From positions 248,001-312,000 of the forward strand of contig JACVRA010000154.1 of NCBI GenBank assembly GCA_019828545.1: 64,000 nucleotides of DNA. The letters run 5' to 3'. This stretch comes from Paracamarosporium sp. OC-R06-R3 (taxonomy: Eukaryota; Ascomycota; Dothideomycetes; Pleosporales; Didymosphaeriaceae). Both the position numbers and the translations under genes were made by a program. This document shows positions 31,611-42,674 of this stretch, one piece after another; position 1 is the first letter of the stretch; each line of letters begins with the position of its first letter. The notes beneath the pieces are model-generated. The model did no database searches. It saw nothing but the letters and a program-made list of their open reading frames with translations, and was not told the DNA's origin.

Positions 31611-33166
31611 ATGCCCGCACCTCCTCCCCCCCCTCCACCTATGCCGCCCATGGGTCGAGGCGCTGGCGGGCCACCGCCGCCGCCAATGCCTGGCAAGGCG
31701 CCTGGAGGCAAGCCGCCCGGCGGAGCTGGAAGAGTATGTTTGTTCTCCTTCGAAGTCTAGGAATGTGCATCTTAGGCTTCAATATCATGGCTTGGGCTCA
31801 CGTTGCATAGGGCGCATTGCTAGGAGACATTCACAAGGGCGCACGGCTAAAGAAAGTCACCCAAATAAATGATCGATCATCACCACAAGTCGGCAAGGTG
31901 TCCGACGGACCAAGCGGACCACCCATTGGAGGCGCTCCTCCGGTTCCTGGCATGGGCAAAGCCCCAGCACCACCTTCTGGGCTTGCGCCGCCTGTCCCCG
32001 GAAACCGCGCGAGGAGTAACAGCGAGACGGGAGGAGATGGAGGCGGCATGGTCAGCGCAGCGCCGCAGTTAGGGGGGCTGTTCGCGGGCGGCATGCCAAA
32101 GCTGAGAAAGGCCGGTGGGGTGAACACGGGCAGAGAGACCAGCTCGCCATACCTGTCAGATCCAGAGACATCACGAAATTCAGCGCCAAAACCACCATCA
32201 GGAGCTGCACCGAAGCCACCAGGAGCAACACCCCCCATACCCGGAGGACGACCGCCACCGGCCCCCGGTGTTGCCGCGCTTAGGAACAACTTGCGCCCTA
32301 CCTCTATGCTATCTACGCATTCGACATCAGACATAGGATCCAAGCCGAAGCCTCCCTTGCCGGGAAAGAAACCGCCTATACCGCCCCCATCCTTTCGCAA
32401 GCCATCCGGGCTCGCGCCTCCACCACCCGCATCGCCAGCTCGAGCTCCACCTGTCCCTGGATCTGCACCTCCAGCACCACCGCCACCACCACCACCGCCT
32501 TCTTCCAGTCCCTTAGCTCCACCACCTCCACCGCCTCCAGTCTCGACGCCCGCTGCACCGCCGCCCCCGCCGCCGGCTGCTGCTCCTAGAGCTCCAAGTC
32601 GATCCACTCCTCCGCCTCCACCTCCGCCTCCACCACCTGCGAAAGCACAACAAGACGATGACGACGATGACGAATACGATCCGTACAGATATACCAACAC
32701 CCCGCCCAGACCCCCCTCTGTACCTGCCCCGCCAGCACCAAAAGCGCCCATAAACGGCTCCACGCCTTCCCTCGCCGAACAAGCCGCCCGCAACGCCTTT
32801 GGCCGCTCATCTCCCGCCGCTCCACCCCCTCCTCCTCCATCAGCTCCCGCACCCCCCTCTGCACCTAGCGTATCTGCACCTCCACCTCCGCCGGTCTCAT
32901 CACCGTCAAGATCAGCGAGCCAAGCTCCCCTGCGGTCGATGCTCGACCCAAGTTCGTACACCCTTACCAACGGCGGGTCCAGCATCAAGAGCCCTACGAG
33001 TTCAGCATCTGGGCAGAAAGGCAAACTCGTGCCCGTCCATGACCTGCGCTGGAGATTCGTCGACGAGTCTCAGTTCCCGAGGCCCAGGGAGTTTCTGGGT
33101 GGACCGAAGAGGTACAGGGCGGGGCGAGGGAGCAGTGTACCTTTGGATCTTAGCACCTTTGAGTAG
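31611..33166 (+). CDS. VRP1: verprolin/WIP, actin- and WASP-binding protein
   Basis: Exons 31611-31733 and 31811-33166 with a 77-nt intron encode 492 residues. Polyproline and Gly/Pro runs occupy the first 41 residues. A WH2 actin-binding motif is created across the splice junction (GALLGDIHKGARLKKVTQIN, from residue 42). A long proline-rich region with many PPPPPP profilin/SH3 sites follows. The C-terminal WASP-binding segment (about 447-492) contains RWRFVDESQFPRPREF. This is the WIP/Vrp1 order. The protein stabilises Las17/WASP and drives Arp2/3 actin patches in endocytosis. The proline content makes the reverse strand open as a long glycine-rich frame, which is not a gene. Confidence 0.92.
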
Positions 33167-34229
33167 GGCTTGAAGAGAGCGAGGTCGGGGAGGTGGATTG
33201 GTGAGAGTGTTGGGAGGCCCGATGTAGGGAGGAGAATGTCTGATAGGTCTGATAGGGCCAGGAGACCGGATCTAGTGAGGAGGAAGACATTCACTGGGTT
33301 GAGGTCGAGGATAGGGCAAGGGCAAAAGTAAGGCTGAGTTGGGGTGCAATGGTAGGGGATGGGATGGATCCTTAGCGATGGCGTTCTGGACGGTCGCATG
33401 CATGCGGTGGGGATGATTAGACGGTCCTTCGTTCTTTGTGTGTATTGTTTCGGAACTAGGGCTTGGTTGGTCTGGAGATGACATCCAAATTGTATATTTT
33501 TTCAAACGAGGCGCTGGTGCGTGAAGATCGATGAGTCTAGACTTTGGTACAGCGCTGTGGTAGCAGGATCGAACTAGTAATTCGAAACTTCAAGTTGAGC
33601 GCCGCACGTGGGAAGAGATTAAGCATACACGCATCACATGCAAGGGTTCTCATAAATTACTAGAAAGGCTTTCAACCACGTTTATTCCCATCTTTCGCTG
33701 GGTCTTGCTGGACACTGCCACGTACACGACAAAGCAACACGCCGCTGCAGCTTCAAACTAAGCGAGCCCAGAAAGCTCCAAACAGCATGATTGGCTCTCA
33801 GTTTTCTCTTCAGACAGTGGAGGGACGATGGTCTGGACATTGTGCTCTCCAGTCGCTCACGTGGGCTCAGTTCCGAAAACATGACAGTGGGGTTGCGGCT
33901 ACGGTCATGTTTCGCCATCGCGCACAACGGTCTCGAGGTATGTCGGACAGCCAGACGAATGAGGATCTGCGTCCTGCATATGCAGTCTGAGGTGTAAAGA
34001 TGTGTCGGACCATCAGAGGCGTGTTGACTCACGGCCTCGCCAAACTTCTAGTTGGGATATCGCCCGCTTGATCGTCGGACGCAGTATGCGTGGCAATTGT
34101 CCGAATGATACGACGGCATAACCAGACTGAATGGACAGTCCGAAATGGGTATATTATATCCTGATGGTTCGGTCGTGGTTGTGTATTCAGACTTTGGTCT
34201 GGGAAGGGTAGGTCCATTCGAATCACCGC
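33167..34229. other. intergenic region, no gene seen
   Basis: About 1 kb between the convergent 3' ends of verprolin and the coiled-coil gene. No domain-bearing ORF, repeat or RNA was recognised. Confidence 0.5.
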
Positions 34230-34679
34230 TCACAGGAAAACACCATCTTCTTCACCAGCAGCCGTCGAACCATCCCCGTTCCTCTGCTCTTGTGTAGCTC
34301 CTCTCTCACCACCACTACCACTACCGATGACACCGTTCGTCGTGCTGCCCTCCCCGTTAGTTGGCCGCTCCCCGATTTCCGACGCCTTTGCACCCTCCTC
34401 CGGCTCCCAAGGCAAGCACCTTACTTCAGTCACTTCTCTCTTCACGAGTTCGATCCGCTCCTCCATCCGCTTGATCACCTCCCGGTTCTCCAGAATCGCC
34501 TCGTAAAGATCTTTGTCTTGCTCCTGCCGGACGTATTCTTCGAGTTCGGCGTTGCTCTTCTCCAGGTGGTTGATACTGTTTCGAAGCTCGGCGGCCTTTG
34601 CGTGTAGTGAAGAGACGGAGAGAGACTCGAGGGCTTTGGCAAAGCGGTCGGCTGTTATGGGTAACGCTTCGGCAGACAT
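34230..34679 (-). CDS. small coiled-coil protein, hypothetical
   Basis: A single-exon 149-residue gene. Residues about 10-85 are a strongly helical coiled coil (FAKALESLSVSSLHAKAAEL, NSINHLEKSNAELEEYVRQE, ENREVIKRMEERIELVKREV) ending in RCLPWEP. The last 55 residues are Gly/Ser/Thr/Glu-rich and disordered. It has the look of a conserved small fungal protein, but I do not recognise a named family. Its start codon shares the CATG at 34677-34680 with an ATG on the other strand. Confidence 0.7.
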   Translation of the reverse strand: MSAEALPITADRFAKALESLSVSSLHAKAAELRNSINHLEKSNAELEEYVRQEQDKDLYEAILENREVIKRMEERIELVKREVTEVRCLPWEPEEGAKASEIGERPTNGEGSTTNGVIGSGSGGERGATQEQRNGDGSTAAGEEDGVFL

Positions 34680-34923
34680 GGTGGGGTTGTTTGGCGTGCG
34701 GATCGAAGTGACTGAGTTGGATGCGGCGCAAAGATGGGAAGAAGAACAACAGTCGATGTTCAGAGAGAGTGAGAAGGTCTTGAGCTGGTTGGAGGATCAG
34801 GAAAGTGACAAATCGAGGGACGGCAAGCGCGGTATTGGGCGGGCGATTGGGAAGGCGGGAGCGTGGTGGCGCAAGACGTGGGAAAGTAACAAGGATGGAT
34901 CCGCGGCTGGTGGATTTATGTAA
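34678..34923 (+). CDS. possible small protein divergent from the coiled-coil gene
   Basis: An 81-codon ORF begins within the same CATG as the minus-strand gene and runs through its would-be 5' leader. The translation looks protein-like (LDAAQRWEEEQQSMFRESEK, then RGIGRAIGKAGAWWRKTWES), with an amphipathic helix and a Trp/Lys segment, but no family is known. It may instead be the untranslated leader of the minus gene; two genes with overlapping start codons would be unusual. Confidence 0.25.
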   Translation: MVGLFGVRIEVTELDAAQRWEEEQQSMFRESEKVLSWLEDQESDKSRDGKRGIGRAIGKAGAWWRKTWESNKDGSAAGGFM

Positions 34924-35233
34924 GAGATATGAAATTTCGGGTTTTCTTGGGTTTCTTCGGTTTCTTCGGTATGGAATAAAGGTCGGTGGAGTAATGTCTT
35001 TGGGGAGGAGTTCGTGGGTCAATAAATTGGCGGGGAAGCTGCGAACAAGCTGTTGTAGGGCTGAGTGGCCTGTGCTCACTTCCGCCCGAACTTTTAGAAT
35101 GATACTCTCATGACTTTCGCTTTTGTTCGAGTGTCTCTCATCTGAATACGTCCCGTGCATGGCCCCTTGCCGTGATCTCTAAGGCTTCCCAGAGCCCAGT
35201 CACAAAAAGTGCGACTGGGGCCACACCTTCGCC

Positions 35234-37131
35234 ATGAGCAATGCCATTCCAATGGCTCTGCGGCCCGCTGCGCGCGTCGCCTACCAGTGGAACACAGTAA
35301 CCTCGGCCTTCGCCCGCCGATACTGCAATACACAGCCGTCGTGCTTTACGTCGGCTTCTTCCTCGCCAGTACTTTCAGCTCTACGGTCGCGCAGTTCGCC
35401 TCGCCCAATCCGATGCTTCTCCACGACCCCTCGAATCGCTGCGAAGGTCGATGATTCAAGCTTGACACACCAGGATATCATACCACCCCAGAAAGGAATA
35501 CCACAGCGGAAGCGCACGGTGCAAATTGGACATCTACCAGGCGGACGTGTCTCCGACGGGCAGATACGAAACATCTTTGGAGGAAAAGTCTCTGGCCATG
35601 ACGGCAACAACGTCTTGCGCATCCTACATCATCGCCGCACTTCCGGTTCCCTTGCCGACTATGGCGTTGATAACCTCGGCGACAAATACAATGTAACCAG
35701 GAACCAAGCGGTCAAAGGCCTGAACTGGCTGCGCGAGAAGTTTCCCATAGACGAAGCGCGTGCGGCAGAAGCGTGGGCAGAGAAAGAAGCAAATCGGATA
35801 GCGTACGAGCTCTGGCTGGCAGACCCCGAAAACGACAGTAAATACAAGGATCCCGCGAGGGCGTTCAGGGAACAGCAGAAGAAAGAGGCAGAGGAGCGGG
35901 AACAGGAGGCCGAGCAGCAGGAGAGACAACAATATGGCATTTTACACACCGGGAAGTCTCAATTCGAGATATCCCTGCAAGAAAAAAGGAGACAAAGATT
36001 AGAAGAGATCACAAAGAAGGCAGAGGAGAAGGAGGCAAAAGCTATAGAGGAAGAGCAGATGCTCGCAACGGGCGAGTGGGTGCGAACACCTGGTGGCACG
36101 CAACTCATGAAGCCAGGCCAGGATACATATGTGGATGTCTTTGGACGGGAGCAGGTCAGCCGAAGAAAGGAGATGATGGAGAAATACCAGCAAAAGGCGC
36201 AAACATCGTTCAAGTCCGAAGATGACATGCTTTCTAAAACGACTCTTGTAAGTCAACCTTCCATCTTCCTGCGTATACATACTAATCGAACAAGTCGCAA
36301 CGTCTCATACCAATGACTGCTTTTGTCGTCGCCGTCTGCCTCGCTTCCTGGGCTTTTGGCCACTGGTACGAACCCCCAGCGGAGGAGTACCGCCTGTGGC
36401 CAGATCTATCCCCAACCACCGCAACTATGGCCGCTATCTTCGCCTCCAACCTCCTCATCTGCGTCGCCTGGCGCTGGACACCCTTCTGGCCCATCATGAC
36501 CCGCTACTTCATGCATGTCCCCGGCTACCCGCGCGCCTTGCAGGCCGTCGGCAATGTCTTCTCCCATGTGCAATACGAGCACCTGTTCGGCAACATGATG
36601 ATGCTTGCGCTAGTCGGCCCCGTCTGCCACGACCTCGTCGACCGCGGTGTCTTCATGGGAACCTACGTAGCCGCCGGCGCCGTCGGAACCCTCTTCAGTC
36701 TCTTTTGGGCCAATCTCGGCAAGGGCAACATCACTGCGCACTCTGTCGGCGCCTCGGCCGCTATCTGGGGTATCAGCGCCCTATACTGCCTCCTCACCGA
36801 TCAAGATACCATCAAGATCCCGTTTTTAAAGGACATGGAAGTCGGCTTTTACCCTAAGATGCTGCTGGCTGCTTTTGTCCTCTGGGAAGCTGCCATGGCG
36901 GCGCGCAAGGGCCCGAGCACCATGGACCACGCGAGCCATTTTGGTGGCTTGTTCACTGGCGTTAGTGTTGCGGGGTATCTGCATGTCAGGGGCTTCCATC
37001 ACCGGACCGCGAGCAAGGGTGTGCAGGAGGAGGCGGGGATTGAGGGTAAGACGGTGGATCTTGGGAAGATGGTTAAGGAGGAGGCTAAGGAGGTTAAGCA
37101 GGCGGTTGAGAAGGCTGTTAAGAAAGAGTGA
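35234..37131 (+). CDS. PCP1: mitochondrial rhomboid protease (Pcp1/Rbd1/PARL-like)
   Basis: Exons 35234-36247 and 36295-37131 with a 47-nt intron encode 616 residues. The N-terminus is basic and hydroxylated (mitochondrial presequence) and leads into a charged, helical region of about 250 residues. The second exon holds the six-helix rhomboid core: HVQYEHLFGNMMML with Asn438, the nucleophile motif GASA with Ser492, and HASHFGGLFTG with His553. It should act in the inner membrane, cleaving cytochrome c peroxidase and the Mgm1 dynamin. The usual motif GxSG reads GASA here. The extended matrix-side N-terminus is longer than in yeast. The C-terminus is rich in Lys/Glu. Confidence 0.88.
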
Positions 37132-37456
37132 ACCTAGGGCTTCTGTGGTGTAGGGCGGGAGGATGAGAGGGGACTGTATGCATTACATTGTAGGATATTG
37201 TATATACATTTCGGTGTAATTTAGAGGATACCTCACTTGGTGCCGGCATAAGTCTGTAGACCGCGTTCCATATGTCTTCTTGTGAAATACGAAAAGAATT
37301 CGAAGGATAGCAGCAATAGGCGTGTGAATTAACGCATTTGCAAAACTAACTTGTATACTCAGGTGCTTACTTCCACAAATACACATAATTACCTCATGAT
37401 ATATACTATAAACCATCGCATCTTCGAATCTACAAAGGTATCACACAACGCCTCTC
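37132..37456. other. intergenic, convergent 3' ends
   Basis: 325 bp between the stop codons of the rhomboid and Vps11 genes; AT-rich with TATATA-like runs suited to 3' processing. Nothing else was seen. Confidence 0.5.
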
Positions 37457-40400
37457 CTACTCCGCCGTCCCAACCCCCATAACCCCTCGTCCAAACCACT
37501 CACTCACAACCGCAAACCCATCCTTGCCCCTCCTCAATGCCTCCTTGAACAAATCATGCCTTTCTGCACTCTCCACCTGCGCCTTCCGAATCGCCCTCAC
37601 CGTCTGATTCTGCCCACTGCAAAGCGGACATTCGACACTCTCATCCTCGACATCCTCGTCCAAACTCAAACACCTCTGGTGAAAGCTATGCTTACACAGG
37701 AAATGCACGACGGGCAGATCGAGCGGCCTATCGCAGACTTTGCACCGGGTGGCTTGGAACGTAACGGGCTTGGTGTTGAGGTTCTGCAGCTCAGTTTTCT
37801 TGGTTTCTGTGTCGGTGCGGAAGGTTTCGATGGTGCGGCGGTTGGTGGCGATTTCCTGACGCTCGCGCTCGATGGTTGTCGAGAGGTATTGCTTTATCAT
37901 GCCCATGGTGGCGACGCCGTTTGTAGAGAGCGTTTGGATGACTTGGAGCGGCGCCATGAGGCCGTCTTCGTCGATCTTTTTCAGGACCATGTCGAGCTCG
38001 TCGCCGGCTTCGGCGAGGATGTCGGGGGAAGAGGTGAAGTATGCGAGGGCGGCTGGGTAAAGCGCTGGTTCTTCAGGCCCGTACTTACGGAGGGCGCGGA
38101 TAGCGCCTTCGGTGTCGTTTGCGGCGGTGTAGGAGCGGAAGATGTCGAAGTGGAGGCCTTGTTGTTCGCGGACGAGGATGGTGCCGTCGCGGAAATTTGA
38201 CAGGTGAGAGAGTAGGAGGACGTTTGAGGTGTCGATGGGGATGCTATTGCCTTCTACCAGTTTCTTGGCTTTGTTTTCCCACTCTTTTCGCTCGCCGTCT
38301 TTCTTGGAAGAGGCAGTGTGCAGGTACATTTCGAAGAGAGTGGTGTAGAGATCCACTTTGTCGTCTTCTCGGAGGTTCTCCGATTTGATGCAAGCCTCGA
38401 GGAATATGATGAATTCCTGAGGATGATCTACGAAGGCGGAGAAAGCTGTACGAGGTTTTGGTGTTTCGTACTCTGGTGCTGGTTCATCTGTAGTGGTTTC
38501 GATAACTTGAGCTTGGCTCAACGTTGATTTTGATTCGCCTGAAGGTGGCGAAGCGACTGCGCTGGTGTTCATGTACGGAAGAGGTAGAAGAGCAGCGAGG
38601 TTCTGCACTGCGCTGGATGCTACGCCCAGACCCATACCCATACCTGACGATGCAGGAGCATTAGGTATGACAATTGCGTCTTTCTTTGGCTGGAAGTTGC
38701 CGGTATAGTAGTCGATAAAAATCTGGGTTGTATCTTTTGGACATTGCTCTAGCAGCACAGTTGCGTACTTCATCAGATTGAAGTAAGCCACCTCGGGCTC
38801 TAAACGCCAGATGTAGGCGAGCGCTTCTGCGTAACGTTTTGAGTCCTCAATTAGAATGTCAACAACCATTTCATGTTCGCCATGCTTTCGCGCTAGGTAG
38901 GCGGCCTGGTCAAAGTAGCCCCCTTGCCGACACATTGAAATTGCTGTGTCCAGATCGAATTTGAGATCATCGCCTGGAGATTTGATGAACTCTTCTAACT
39001 TCTCAACGTCCTTGAGTTTTGCATAGCAGTTTAGGAGAAGGGTAGTATGATCAGAAGTGGCTTTGTGGTGATCATGTAGTTCTTCAAGGTACTCTATCAA
39101 GTTGTGTATCCTCTGCGTATCCAAAAATTTCCGAATGACCTGTGAGGGCTCGGTGTTGTCGATGGCTTTCAAGTATTGTTGCATTGCAGTGTCGTAATCT
39201 TGCTTCTGGTATAGGTAGTCACCGTACTTTCGTAGGATTACGTTTCGCTGCGACGAGTCGAGACCGGCCTTTTGCGCCATATTGATGGCCAGAACGTAAA
39301 GATTTCGCTGATACAGAATGTCTAATTTTTGAGCGAACGTTTTCTCGTGATAGCGGAAGATCTGAGATCTGGTTAACATGTCTCGCACCTAACACAGGAT
39401 GGAAGAAAATGTCTACCTTGCCGTCCATGGTCAACACAAAGAGATCGCCCCATTCCACAATGAGCGCCTTGACTTGAGATGTGATCTGCTCCTGATGTGC
39501 CACAAATCTCAATTCAGTGTTGAGCAAAGTGAAACTAGACGTATTGAAGACATCGTCCGCTGGGCCCATGCCGAGCGCTCTGAGAGGATTGGAACGTGGC
39601 ATGACATTCGACTTGGGCGGCGATACGAGCACCACATAGTCCTTGAACATGGTGATCATCTTCTTTTCGCCCTCATAAGTGTAAGGTGCGCCTCTCCCAT
39701 GTTGACCATAGTAATAGATGGCATCATTTCGCGCCACCACTACGTCTTGTGAAGACTTGTCTACCGCCATGCATCCTACACCACAGCCGTGATCATCTAG
39801 CGATTTTGCTGGTTGCCCCTGTCCTCTGCCTGATATTACCAGTGTCATTATTCGACTGGTTGTCGCAATATACAAAGTAGTGATGCTTCCCTCGCGGAAT
39901 TCTATGCCAGTAACAGGCTCCTCAGATTCGAAGACGGTTCGTTGTCTTGCGCCGCGGTCGTGAATGAGATCACCCCGGACAACAGTAACGGCGCCATTAG
40001 CAAATCCCACTGCCAGCTGAGACAGATCGTCCAATGCAGCAAATGCTGATATAGGAAACGGCTTGCGTCCATTATGTATCGTGAGCGTGCTCTGGCAGCG
40101 GGGGATGCCTGTCTTCTTCTCTAACTTATCCAACGCCCATACTTTTAGAACCGGCTCATTAGAGAGATCTTCTGCAATGGTAACCAGTAGCGCAGTGCCC
40201 TGGATCTGCTTCATGTGCATGATTGCACCCGTGTCGTGCGCCTTGAACGAGCGTACGACCTTGAAGGCCTGCGAGACGATGCGAACGACGCCATCTGCGC
40301 TTCCAAAGAAGATGCTTTCCGAGCCCGACACTACAGATGTGATGTTTCCAGGCTACTACTGGTAAGGACACGCATACGATGGTGATGTTGCATCATACCT

Positions 40401-40491
40401 CAGAAAGGAACGAGCTCTCGTCGTCTGGGAGCTTGACTTGCGAGACGTCGAAGAACTTGAACTGCCACTGGGTCGGGGTCAGCGTTTTCAT
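37457..40491 (-). CDS. VPS11: Vps11/Pep5, HOPS/CORVET tethering subunit
   Basis: Exons 40399-40491, 39417-40352 and 37457-39361 with introns of 46 and 55 nt encode 977 residues. The N-terminal exon carries FKFFDVSQVKLPDDE, the usual Vps11 opening. A beta-propeller (about 20-340) follows, then the clathrin-repeat alpha-solenoid (KTFAQKLDILYQRNLYVLAI onward). A C-terminal RING-H2 (about 883-924) has the pattern CRVC, CKHSFHQRC, CPLC. The protein is part of the vacuole/endosome membrane-tethering complexes and binds Rab7/Rab5 effectors and SNAREs. The second exon start was fixed by phase; the nearest acceptor gives the wrong frame. Confidence 0.9.
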
Positions 40492-41073
40492 ACTGGATGC
40501 TGCATGTGTGGTGTTTGAAGATTACCGGAGTCACTGCCATACTGCTATCGGGCCATCCTTGGGCAAAGCAGGAGCTGTCGTAGTCGTGGAGCTGCGGGCA
40601 GGCACGATGCACGTACTGGACGCACCTGCCGATGAGGCACCGACGCGACAACCAATGACGTGGGGCTGGCCAAGACCGTGGCTGTGCGCAAGCACGGGCC
40701 CTCGGGGCTCCTTTCTGGTGCTGCAGAGGCAACCGCCCTTCTCCCATCAACACCCGCACTCTCTCTCTCCCCGGCCACCTCAATCGCCGTCTCCCTTCAT
40801 CTTCAACGTCGCTCTTACCGGCGCGCCATATCTAACGCGCCCCAGTTTACTTCTTGACTTCCCTGCCCCGGAAGTTCCGCATACATAATACACGACTACG
40901 CGTCAACCGACACACCCGCTTCAGTTGTCGCGACATCTTCGGCTGCGCGCGTCCATCGAGCCGACCCCGCTTCATCAACCCTTCTCTTCGTCTACTCTTC
41001 ACTTGAGAGGTCCGCGCGCTAGCCGCCTTTGCAAACAACAACACCCGTTCTATACCACTCTCCGTCTCTCACA
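40492..41073. promoter_or_regulatory. bidirectional intergenic region, Vps11 / Yra1
   Basis: About 580 bp between the divergent starts. The part next to Yra1 is pyrimidine-rich (for example CTTCTCTTCGTCTACTCTTC), as in strongly expressed fungal genes. Frames open here (up to 169 codons) have no domain. A short upstream exon of either gene cannot be excluded. Confidence 0.4.
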
Positions 41074-42578
41074 ATGGCCGACAAGCTCAACTCTTCTCTC
41101 GATGACATCCTCAAGACCACCCGCAGCAGCAACCGCCGCGGCCGCGGCAACCGCTCTGGACCTGGTCGTCGCGCCACCGAAGCCCCGATTGGAGGGGTAG
41201 CGAAGACCACCAAGCAGACCAAGCCCAACAAGACTGCCCCCGCTGGCCCCGCTGCTCCTTCAGGCGGTGAGACTAAGATCATGATCTCCAATCTTGTAAG
41301 CCCCCCATCTTCTACTTTGCTCGATATCTACTAACCACTTCTAGCCATTTGATGTTGAGGAGAATCAACTCAAGGTATGTAAGACCGTGGAAGGTCTTTG
41401 AACCTGCTTTTCCGTCGAATCTGCGAGCGAACGCGAGTCCGACGAACTGAGCACTAAGCTCCAGTCTTTAGACGGGTTGTCCACATCATGCTAGCTTTAC
41501 AAGTCATACCAAACTTGTGTTGGGCGGACACAACAGGTATAGCGACTTTGCAGCATGCGACACCTGCACGTGTCGCGAAGACGAAAGTCAGAAAGTATCA
41601 TCCTGTCATTACAGGCGACTTCAGCGAGGGCGGTAGCGCGTTTGCAATGAACTTGCAGCATCGCTAGCTGTAAAAAGCAGCACTGCAGAACAGCAAGCAC
41701 AGAGCTTTTTATGACACCAAAGAGGGTTCAGTGCTGCCCGTGGGTGAGGGCGAAGCGCACTCGGACAAGACTGTCGTACGCTGTCAGACTTGGCTCCCTT
41801 GTGCACAATGCTCATTGCTAGCAACGCCACCGCCTCGCTGAACAAGAGTCCACTGTTATATCGGGCGTACAATCTGCTTTAAGAGCCACACATCATTTTC
41901 CCTCGGAATAGGAACCGATGCCTACGATGAACCGCCGATCCGGACTCGCTCACCTTGCTTTTGTGTTCGCAATTACTCATCTGCGACGACAACTAATGCG
42001 CCTTGTAGGAATACTTCAATACAGTTGTCAACGTCGGCAAGCCCCGTAGGGTTTTGCTTCAGTATGGACCCAATGGCAAGAGCCTGGGAAGCGCTACGGT
42101 CATTTTCAACAAAGCTGATCAAGCCGTCAAGGCCACCAACGCTCTCCAGGGTGTCAAGATTGACAACAAGCCCATCCGCGTTGAGATGCTCGTCAGCGCT
42201 GCTACCGTAGCCGCTCAGCCTCAGTCCTCCTTCGCAGACCGTGTCACGTAAGTACTTCACGCTCAGATGCATTGTGACCGACGTAAGAAACTAAGTGTTA
42301 TCAGTCAACCCAAGAAAGCAGATAAGCCCAAGCCCGCTACTGCCGCCAAGGCTGCACCTGCTGGAGGTCGTGAGCGCGGACGCGGACGTGACCGTGCTGG
42401 TCGTGGACGTGGTCGCGGTGGACGCGAGCGAACCAAGAAGAAGACTCAAGAAGAGCTTGATGCCGAGATGGAGGACTACTTCCCGGCCGCCGAAGGTGGC
42501 AATGATGCCATGGTGACGAACGGAGATGCTCCTCAGGCCGCCGGCGGTGATACCATGGAGGAGGACCAGATGCTTTGA
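41074..42578 (+). CDS. YRA1: Yra1/ALY/REF mRNA export adaptor
   Basis: Exons 41074-41295, 41345-41374, 42009-42247 and 42305-42578 encode 254 residues. The N-terminal UAP56-binding motif is KLNSSLDDIL, followed by an RGG-type basic segment. The RRM lies at about 66-145 (ETKIMISNL, PFDVEENQLKEYFN, with RNP-like VLLQYGPNGKSLGSATVIF). An Arg/Gly-rich region follows, and the C-terminal UAP56-binding copy is LDAEMEDYF. It couples transcription and splicing to Mex67-mediated export. The second intron is 634 nt, about ten times the local norm, and interrupts the RRM. Confidence 0.92.
41375..42008 (+). other. exceptionally long intron of Yra1 (634 nt)
   Basis: It starts GTATGT after codon 84 and ends CTTGTAG before EYFN. 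Other introns in the window are mostly 45-160 nt. No ORF in it is convincing. The intron sits in the RRM at a position that makes unspliced mRNA non-functional. Budding-yeast YRA1 also has an unusually long intron used for autoregulation, so conservation of the feature is plausible. Confidence 0.8.
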
Positions 42579-42642
42579 GCGGTCCACCCAAGCCTGCTTC
42601 TACCAACCTTCAACTTCGGTCACTTTTCTTTCACATTTTGTA

Positions 42643-42674
42643 ATGGGGTTTGAACAACATGGGGTTTGAACAAC
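42643..42674 (+). repeat. tandem duplication of a 16-bp unit
   Basis: ATGGGGTTTGAACAAC occurs twice back to back (42643-42658 and 42659-42674) in the presumed 3' UTR of Yra1; both copies are identical. Confidence 0.85.

Noticed and set aside
31831..33024. 397-codon glycine-rich minus-strand ORF
   Set aside because: It is the reverse complement of the proline-rich verprolin gene; Pro codons read as Gly. No independent start, domain or composition.
34426..35160. 244-codon minus-strand ORF over the coiled-coil gene start
   Set aside because: Runs out of phase through the supported coiled-coil gene and has an Arg/Pro-rich, non-protein-like composition.
37556..38200. 214-codon plus-strand ORF
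   Set aside because: Shadow of the Vps11 gene, whose RING and solenoid are clear on the minus strand.
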